Below are positions 53,831 to 57,977 of a stretch of 57,977 nucleotides of DNA, piece after piece. Below the pieces are notes generated by a model that saw only the letters and a program-made list of their open reading frames with translations, was not told the origin of the DNA and did not search any database. Within the stretch, counting starts at the first letter, position 1, and the number at the start of each line of letters is the position of its first letter. Origin of the DNA: a virus; IMG/VR virus record IMGVR_UViG_3300042527_000500, positions 1 to 57,977 of that record. One strand, given 5' to 3'. Made by a program: the position numbers and the translations under genes.

Positions 53831-53955
53831 TGTTCCTCTCCCTCCCATCTCTGCTCTTCCCTCTCCATCATCTTCTCAAAAATAGTTTGCCAAATCTCAA
53901 ATGGCACTATTTCTTTGAGAGGGACAGTCTTTTCTTCTTTCATTTCATTTTCCAT
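53827..53955 (-). CDS. Small charged helical protein
   Basis: 42 residues, Glu-rich helix with basic residues (IFEKMMEREEQRWEGEEQ). Its last codons form the SD of the next gene. Function unknown. Confidence 0.5.
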   Translation of the reverse strand: MENEMKEEKTVPLKEIVPFEIWQTIFEKMMEREEQRWEGEEQ

Positions 53956-53958
53956 AAT

Positions 53959-54129
53959 CTATCTCCCATCATCCCTATAAAGCATCCACCAAGACGCAGG
54001 CATATAGCCTTCGTTAGCAAGTCGTGTGCTATGTTCTCTGGTTTCACCACACGCTCTCCAACATAAATAACGAATCTCCCAAGTATTATTCTCAGGAAAC
54101 TGCGGAAATGTCCAATATGGATCACTCAT
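53959..54129 (-). CDS. Unknown small protein
   Basis: 56 residues: YWTFPQFPENNTWEIRYLCW, RACGETREHSTRLANEGYMP. Aromatic, stop TAG at 53959. Function unknown. Confidence 0.6.
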   Translation of the reverse strand: MSDPYWTFPQFPENNTWEIRYLCWRACGETREHSTRLANEGYMPASWWMLYRDDGR

Positions 54130-54392
54130 TCTTCATCCTCCGGCGGAAACAGTGTATTCCAATGATTAGGGCTAATACCAGACAACAGAATCTCACGATC
54201 ATCCGCACTAAGATGCGGAAAACAGTTTTGGATACTCTCACCGTTAATCCAGCGATTAGCATCGCTCAGTTTGGTAGTGATACTGAACGGATGATTATCG
54301 AACAGACACTCTCCAGAGAAAGTAACATCTTGTCCGTCAGCACTAACGCTACGAGTAACCCTGTCAGAAAACGCAAATCGTGTTCCAAGCAT
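54126..54392 (-). CDS. Unknown protein
   Basis: 88 residues from ATG 54392 (AGGAG upstream). RFAFSDRVTRSVSADGQDVT, NHPFSITTKLSDANRWINGE, INGESIQNCFPHLSADDREI, LLSGISPNHWNTLFP. The last part (RWI.GE.IQ..FP.LS.DDRE.L..GI.P..W...F) is a known small phage motif. Function unknown. Confidence 0.65.
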   Translation of the reverse strand: MLGTRFAFSDRVTRSVSADGQDVTFSGECLFDNHPFSITTKLSDANRWINGESIQNCFPHLSADDREILLSGISPNHWNTLFPPEDEE

Positions 54393-54414
54393 CTTCGTCT
54401 CTCCTTGTGCTACC

Positions 54415-54443
54415 ATTCTACACTCCTATTATCGGTTTGTCAA
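54415..54443 (-). promoter_or_regulatory. Promoter for gene 54126-54392
   Basis: -35 TTGACA at 54443-54438, 17-bp spacer with AACCGATAA, -10 TAGAAT at 54420-54415. Confidence 0.8.
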
Positions 54444-54465
54444 TAGGCTTTTCTTTAAGAATCCT

Positions 54466-54545
54466 AAGTTGGTGCAGTATAAGACTTTACGACAAATCCG
54501 GCCGCGGCAGTTTGCCCTAAACTCTTACAGCGTAAGCATTTAGAG
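54466..54545. repeat. Repeat family A, copy 10
   Basis: Arms AAGTTGGTGCAG...AAGACTTTACG and CTAAACTCTTACAG...AAGCATTTAG around CCGGCCGCGG. Downstream of the large non-coding RNA. Confidence 0.8.
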
Positions 54546-55686
54546 CGAACCCCTTATATTGTACCAGCGGAATCTTTTACGCCCCGATTCCTATAACCCA
54601 CACGGCTACCCATTGTCTGGACCGGATGGAAACCGCCCACGGAAACCTTCCTAAGATTGGTCATGAATCAATCTATCTGGCTCTTGGTGACGATTACTGA
54701 TTGTATTTTAGATAGGCCGGGACACACATACGATGGAGCGCCCAGTTACTCCGCCTATCATTTGTATTGGAGAGGTTATCGGGATTCAAACCCGCCGTTA
54801 CATTATTAGCATACTAAAACCATGGTTCATATGCTAATAGGTTCACGTATCTGTTCGGTATATTTATCAAAAAGTTTGATCAGAACCCTTTGGGAACTAC
54901 CTTATAACCCCGTATTGTATTGGAACGTATGTCGGGAATCCAACCCGATAGAGAGCAGCATAAGCCTTCCCATAGTCTAGGTCGGCAACCCCGTACACCT
55001 CTTAGATGCAGACGCTGTTTGCTGGACTATCTCTCTAGTAGCGGCAACTACCATACGCAAGTTTGTATTGTCAATGCGGTGGGATTTTACCCACACTGCC
55101 CTATGGCGGTCTAACGGACGGTTGTGGTAGTACTCCCGCCAACCGCTGGCTGCTTAACGCTTAACCTACGCATTATGTTTATGACTAGACAGGCTCCTTC
55201 CTGCAACTTTCCCAGTGTGGCGATTCTTTTACACCTCTTGGCGAGTTCTCTCGTCTAGTCTTTGTATTGAAGCGGGAGTCACGCCTATCCCGCATCCCCT
55301 TTATATTATAAGTCAACCATGGCCTTATTATGTCCAATGATTGAACTGTCTACGAACTAGAGCATTTCTCTCTAGCAAGGGTTTCGCCGCCAGCGTCCCG
55401 GCGGGTTGTATTGTTAGGGACGGATGGATTCGTTTTGGGTTGTCAACAGTGTGCTATCACCTCGACCCACCACTTGACCATCTACTTCACTGCCCGCCTC
55501 CCCATCATAGCAGACGGTTTGGCATTGAGGAGTTGCTCACGCAACCTAGCAGTCCCTTTTGTTTTGTCAATGATCGTTATTTCCGTTTACTCTTAGCCAA
55601 GGCTTTGTGTCGCGTCGCGGCTAGACCGATTTTTATAGTTACCTGCCGCACGGAACAACACGGCTGAGTAAGCAACTGTAATCAAC
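54546..55686 (-). ncRNA. Large structured non-coding RNA, about 1.1 kb, with its own promoter
   Basis: No credible gene on either strand. Transcription would start near 55686 from promoter 55693-55721. The minus strand shows many strong helices: GACTAGAC/GTCTAGTC, GCGGGA/TCCCGC, CCGCC/GGCGG, TATTAGCATA/TATGCTAATA, GGAATC/GATTCC, and long-range acceptor-like pairs GCGTATG/CATACGT, GGGGTTA/TAACCTC, TAATGCG/CGCATTG, GATAGGC/GCCTATC. T-arm-like hairpins (TCGGG TTGGATT CCCGA; CGGG TTTGAAT CCCG) precede some of them. The word AATACAA separates the domains six times (plus-strand TTGTATT at 54701, 54762, 54915, 55063, 55262, 55406). Size, GC-richness and the tRNA-rich setting recall the phage-borne GOLLD and ROOL RNAs, but the class is not proven. 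Confidence 0.75.
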
Positions 55687-55692
55687 TCTTGT

Positions 55693-55721
55693 ATTCTACA
55701 CTCCTATTATCGTCCTGTCAA
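55693..55721 (-). promoter_or_regulatory. Promoter for the 1.1-kb non-coding RNA
   Basis: -35 TTGACA at 55721-55716, 17-bp spacer with GACGATAA, -10 TAGAAT at 55698-55693. Confidence 0.8.
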
Positions 55722-55753
55722 GCACTGTTCCTTGAAAAAATCTTTTTTGATGC

Positions 55754-55832
55754 AAGTCCTTATGGATCAAGAGTTTGCGCCGAACCCGGCCGCGGCGGTT
55801 TGCCCTAAACTCTTGGTAGTCAAGAACTTAGA
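55754..55832. repeat. Repeat family A, copy 11
   Basis: Arms AAGTCCTTATGG...AAGAGTTTGCG and CTAAACTCTTGG...AAGAACTTAG around CCGGCCGCGGCGG. Upstream of promoter 55693-55721, downstream of gene 55847-56329. Confidence 0.8.
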
Positions 55833-55846
55833 GCGAACCTTTCCGT

Positions 55847-56329
55847 TTAGGCTTCTATCTCATCATCCTCAAAGAACTCTTCTAGATTATAGTCTTCCCA
55901 AATCCTTACAGGAATACTACCTTTATCAGCATACTCAGTATAAAGATCGTCGCCATCATGCCAGATACCACAAAAACACATACCCGGCTCAAAATAGGTA
56001 GCATCCACACTAAAACCCAACTTATCCAACTCCTCATACAATCCAACAGGAGGAGCCCAAGCACTATCAAACGAACAAGTCACTTGATTTCCAACTCTAG
56101 TAGCCTTCAGCCCATGCCATTCTTCTTTTTCTGTACCAACATCAGCACCAATATCCCACTTAGTTCCCCAGTTATTTATGCACCAATCATACCATCCATC
56201 ACCAATACCTTCGGGCATAGGCAGAAACTCATTACAAGCCTTACCAGCATTGTAAGCGTTCACAAATCGGTCAACCATAGCACCATCTTCATGCTCAACG
56301 GTCAACTTGTTCAAACACCAGTTTGGCAT
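55847..56329 (-). CDS. DUF1281/YubB-like protein
   Basis: 160 residues from ATG 56329 (GAGGAAAAT upstream). It begins MPNWCLNKLTVEHEDGAMVD, the MPNWCxNxLxV hallmark of the YubB ferredoxin-like family on phages and plasmids, and has DWCINNWGTKWD (about 48-59) and FDSAWAPPVGLYEEL (about 87-101). Strongly acidic C-terminus. Function unknown. Confidence 0.85.
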   Translation of the reverse strand: MPNWCLNKLTVEHEDGAMVDRFVNAYNAGKACNEFLPMPEGIGDGWYDWCINNWGTKWDIGADVGTEKEEWHGLKATRVGNQVTCSFDSAWAPPVGLYEELDKLGFSVDATYFEPGMCFCGIWHDGDDLYTEYADKGSIPVRIWEDYNLEEFFEDDEIEA

Positions 56330-56336
56330 ATTTTCC

Positions 56337-56543
56337 TCAGTTATTGCAGGGAATAGACTTTTCCACACACTTTTCCAACATCTTTTTCATAATCAACCCA
56401 TGAAAGATTCTCTCGGCCATCATAATAGTCTCAGCCCGCACAGTAGCAGGCACAGACCGCATTTCGGCCACACCCACAATCGTTTGGGTAAATACCATGA
56501 TTTCGGCCATCATCTTATCATGTTCGGTCGCACAAGCAATCAT
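56337..56543 (-). CDS. Unknown helical protein
   Basis: 68 residues, Met-rich helices (KMMAEIMVFTQTIVGVAEMR). Coupled ATGA to the upstream gene. Function unknown. Confidence 0.55.
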   Translation of the reverse strand: MIACATEHDKMMAEIMVFTQTIVGVAEMRSVPATVRAETIMMAERIFHGLIMKKMLEKCVEKSIPCNN

Positions 56544-56743
56544 TTTTCTTTCCTTATGATTTCAATATCCACCACCGGAAACCAACCACTCCAACCATCT
56601 TGAATGTTTCTCAAAAGAATAGCCGCTTCTCCCTGCCAGCACGGTGCTTCCTTTTCTTCCTGCTCAACTTCCCACAAGCCAGGATGTCGTTTCAAACGCT
56701 CTTTTGTCCACTTGCGAGCGTTCTGTTTTGCTTTCACTTCCAT
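56540..56743 (-). CDS. Basic small protein
   Basis: 67 residues; very basic start (VKAKQNARKWTKERLKRHPG) then EAAILLRNIQDGWSGWFPVV. Overlaps the next gene by four bases. Function unknown. Confidence 0.55.
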   Translation of the reverse strand: MEVKAKQNARKWTKERLKRHPGLWEVEQEEKEAPCWQGEAAILLRNIQDGWSGWFPVVDIEIIRKEK

Positions 56744-56749
56744 AATGCG

Positions 56750-56778
56750 ATTCTACTACTTCTATTATCGGTTGTCAA
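56750..56778 (-). promoter_or_regulatory. Promoter for gene 56540-56743
   Basis: -35 TTGACA at 56778-56773, 17-bp spacer with ACCGATAA, -10 TAGAAT at 56755-56750. Confidence 0.8.
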
Positions 56779-56787
56779 GACCACAAA

Positions 56788-56830
56788 CTTTGGCTGACTA
56801 CGCCCACGCCGCCCAAATCCGAAGGATTAC
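56788..56830. repeat. Repeat family B, copy 4
   Basis: CTTTGGCTGACTACGCCC...GCCCAAATCCGAAGGATTA. Directly upstream of promoter 56750-56778. Confidence 0.75.
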
Positions 56831-56919
56831 GAGAGACAGGGCAGCCATAGTCACAAATCCTTTGGTTGGAATCATTAGATTTTTATTGTGACGGGTTTGC
56901 TTATTCCTATTCTCTCGAA

Positions 56920-56994
56920 TGACCCTATGGGGATTTGAACCCCAGTTTCAGCCGTGAAAGGGCCGCGTCCTAGGCCAGACTAGACGATAGGGCC
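56920..56994 (-). tRNA. tRNA-Glu(UUC)
   Basis: Acceptor GGCCCTA/TAGGGTC (one G-U), discriminator A, anticodon stem CGGCC/GGCTG with loop CTTTCAC (UUC), T arm TGGGG TTCAAAT CCCCA. CCA not encoded. Confidence 0.95.
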
Positions 56995-56996
56995 AT

Positions 56997-57152
56997 CTAA
57001 CCGATTACTTTTTCTAACCAGATATAATCGCCATACTTATCACGAGCCTTATTATAAGCGTCATACTGGCTAAACGCAACAACATAACCAACAAAACGAT
57101 TATTTTGAAAAACACGCCATGAAAAGGCAGCATAGCAATATGAAGTATTCAT
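56997..57152 (-). CDS. Small protein
   Basis: 51 residues: YCYAAFSWRVFQNNRFVGYV then VAFSQYDAYNKARDKYGDYI. The strand-turn-strand plus helix with A...A...YG resembles small phage proteins. Stop TAG lies 3 bases from the tRNA-Glu 5-prime end. Function unknown. Confidence 0.6.
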   Translation of the reverse strand: MNTSYCYAAFSWRVFQNNRFVGYVVAFSQYDAYNKARDKYGDYIWLEKVIG

Positions 57153-57158
57153 CTCATC

Positions 57159-57187
57159 ATTCTACTAGATGATATCGGCATTGTCAA
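57159..57187 (-). promoter_or_regulatory. Promoter for gene 56997-57152 and tRNA-Glu
   Basis: -35 TTGACA at 57187-57182, 17-bp spacer with TGCCGATA, -10 TAGAAT at 57164-57159. Confidence 0.8.
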
Positions 57188-57197
57188 GCATAAACTT

Positions 57198-57276
57198 TAG
57201 TCCTTATGCCATAAGACTTTATATCAAATCGGGCCGCCCACCATTGTCCTAAACTCTTATCCACAAACACTTTAGG
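57198..57276. repeat. Repeat family A, copy 12
   Basis: Arms AGTCCTTATGCC...AAGACTTTAT and CTAAACTCTTATCC...AACACTTTAGG around CGGGCCGCCC. Contains the stop of gene 57272-57430. Confidence 0.78.
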
Positions 57277-57430
57277 TCAACACAATATCATCCCCCGATA
57301 CATAATACTGATCGTCAGCATGATTCAATACAAGATACATAGGAGGATTAGTTTTATCCGATACGTCAATAATAATCACATCCTCATCCTGCATAATATC
57401 ATGAACAATATTGCCAATCTTATACATCAT
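57272..57430 (-). CDS. Small beta-rich protein
   Basis: 52 residues; ATG 57430 or 57427 (GAGGGT just upstream). YKIGNIVHDIMQDEDVIIID, SDKTNPPMYLVLNHADDQYY. Small SH3-like barrel pattern. Function unknown. Confidence 0.6.
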   Translation of the reverse strand: MMYKIGNIVHDIMQDEDVIIIDVSDKTNPPMYLVLNHADDQYYVSGDDIVLT

Positions 57431-57894
57431 ACCCTCTTATAAACTGTAGTGATAATATCTTGATTATTCTTATAGAACGTCCGCACCTTCACAGACGATT
57501 TAATCTGATCTTTCGGATACTTCTGAATATATTCCCAAGCATCCTTAATATGTTCGCTTGTCCAAATCCGGTCAACAAACTCACCAACCCGCACAGTAAA
57601 CGCAATATCAACAGTTCCGTTCTTGCTAATCACCAGAAACAAGAACACAATATGCTTCTGTTCATCAGTTATATCATGATACTTACTAGGGTCAATCCAT
57701 TGCAAGTCCTGTTGCTTTTTACATTCGACCAAACATCCCAACAAATCATTGGAATAATCATACAGAATATGGCTATCTCTTTTCCAGCCACTATTCCGTG
57801 TGAGAATATCATGAAGCATCTGCTCTTTTCCTCCCCTGCCTTTTAGGTTGATGGAAGAAATAGCCTCTACGTTGATACTGCTAATAGGACACAT
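57427..57894 (-). CDS. PD-(D/E)xK-type nuclease-like protein
   Basis: 155 residues. Helix HDILTRNSGWKRDSHILYD (about 28-46) then NDLLGCLVECKKQQDL (about 49-64) where ECK could be the ExK of a restriction-endonuclease-like fold, followed by a helix and strands (HIVFLFLVISKNGTVDIAFT). The preceding Asp could be the PD residue. Motif-level reading only. Confidence 0.45.
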   Translation of the reverse strand: MCPISSINVEAISSINLKGRGGKEQMLHDILTRNSGWKRDSHILYDYSNDLLGCLVECKKQQDLQWIDPSKYHDITDEQKHIVFLFLVISKNGTVDIAFTVRVGEFVDRIWTSEHIKDAWEYIQKYPKDQIKSSVKVRTFYKNNQDIITTVYKRV

Positions 57895-57926
57895 GATTTC
57901 ACCAAGTGTGATTGGTTAGCAGTCGC

Positions 57927-57955
57927 CAATATACTGTCAGTATCGGGTTTTGTCA
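57927..57955 (-). promoter_or_regulatory. Promoter for gene 57427-57894
   Basis: -35 TTGACA at 57955-57950, 17-bp spacer with CCCGATA, -10 TATATT at 57932-57927. Confidence 0.75.
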
Positions 57956-57977
57956 ATAGAATGCTTGAGATTTTTCT

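Noticed and set aside
54770-54922. Two tRNA-like units with acceptor-like stems and T-arm-like hairpins as real tRNA genes
   Set aside because: Each is about 140 nt with no recognisable D or anticodon arm; they fit better as domains of the large RNA.
54920-56001. Several 60-110-codon open frames on the plus strand
   Set aside because: They lie in the structured RNA locus or antisense to 55847-56329, without SD or protein-like composition.
44298-57276. Family A copies all contain an open frame reading roughly K-T-L-R-Q-x-x-A-A-x-F-D-V-N-S on the minus strand
   Set aside because: There is no start codon, the frame relation to the upstream gene changes between copies, and the dyad symmetry of the DNA alone explains the shared codons. 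Kept as DNA/RNA element, not as gene.

Overview
The window reads as part of a large, tailed double-stranded DNA phage genome. It is AT-rich and tightly packed, and nearly every gene lies on the minus strand, so transcription runs from high to low coordinates. The phage signatures are an rIIA/rIIB pair, RuvB, an archaeo-eukaryotic-type primase, an ATP-dependent DNA ligase, ThyX, endonuclease VII, HNH endonucleases, a set of tRNA genes, a tmRNA, and more than a hundred very small genes joined by ATGA-type overlaps. No structural (capsid or tail), terminase or lysis gene is visible. Two small secreted proteins (25022-25366 and 42424-42762) resemble, from memory, protein families common in Planctomycetota. 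That is a weak host hint and was not checked.

Layout. 1-9 kb: RuvB (cut by the window edge), a zinc-ribbon protein with a RuvA-domain-III-like tail, a primase, rIIB and rIIA, a kinase-like protein, and an unusual tRNA with anticodon UAA. 9-22.7 kb: a metabolic and repair block with a metallophosphoesterase, an HhH-GPD glycosylase-like protein, glycosyltransferases, a nucleotidyltransferase-like protein, DNA ligase, a methyltransferase-like protein, endonuclease VII, tmRNA, tRNA(CAU) beside TilS, a deaminase, an HNH nuclease, a UvsE-type UV endonuclease and ThyX. 22.7-42 kb: a long run of tiny genes of unknown function with a HELSH metallopeptidase-like protein, a second phosphoesterase, an ASCH protein, a DEDDh exonuclease and one plus-strand HNH gene. 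42-57.9 kb: a different landscape with ten tRNA genes, GC-richer genes (DUF932-like, a Cys-rich Gp88-like protein, a bL12 C-terminal-domain protein), two structured non-coding RNAs and a repeated GC-cored palindromic element upstream of many promoters.

Regulation. Transcription units start at sigma70-like promoters, TTGACA - 16/17 bp - TATACT or TAGAAT. Most share the motif CCGATA inside the spacer. In the 44-57.9 kb part the gap between a stop codon and the next promoter usually holds one of two repeat families (A, 12 full copies; B, 4 copies).

The most unusual items are: (1) a non-coding locus of about 1.1 kb with its own promoter (about 54546-55686), whose helical domains are separated by six copies of AATACAA on the transcribed strand and which may be a large ornate RNA of the GOLLD/ROOL kind; (2) the family A palindromes; (3) a Gly-like tRNA with anticodon UCA, able to read UGA, in a genome that uses TGA as a stop; (4) a phage TilS next to a tRNA with anticodon CAU; (5) a tmRNA whose tag reads GETQLALAA. 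All product names come from motif reading by eye; no database search was run.
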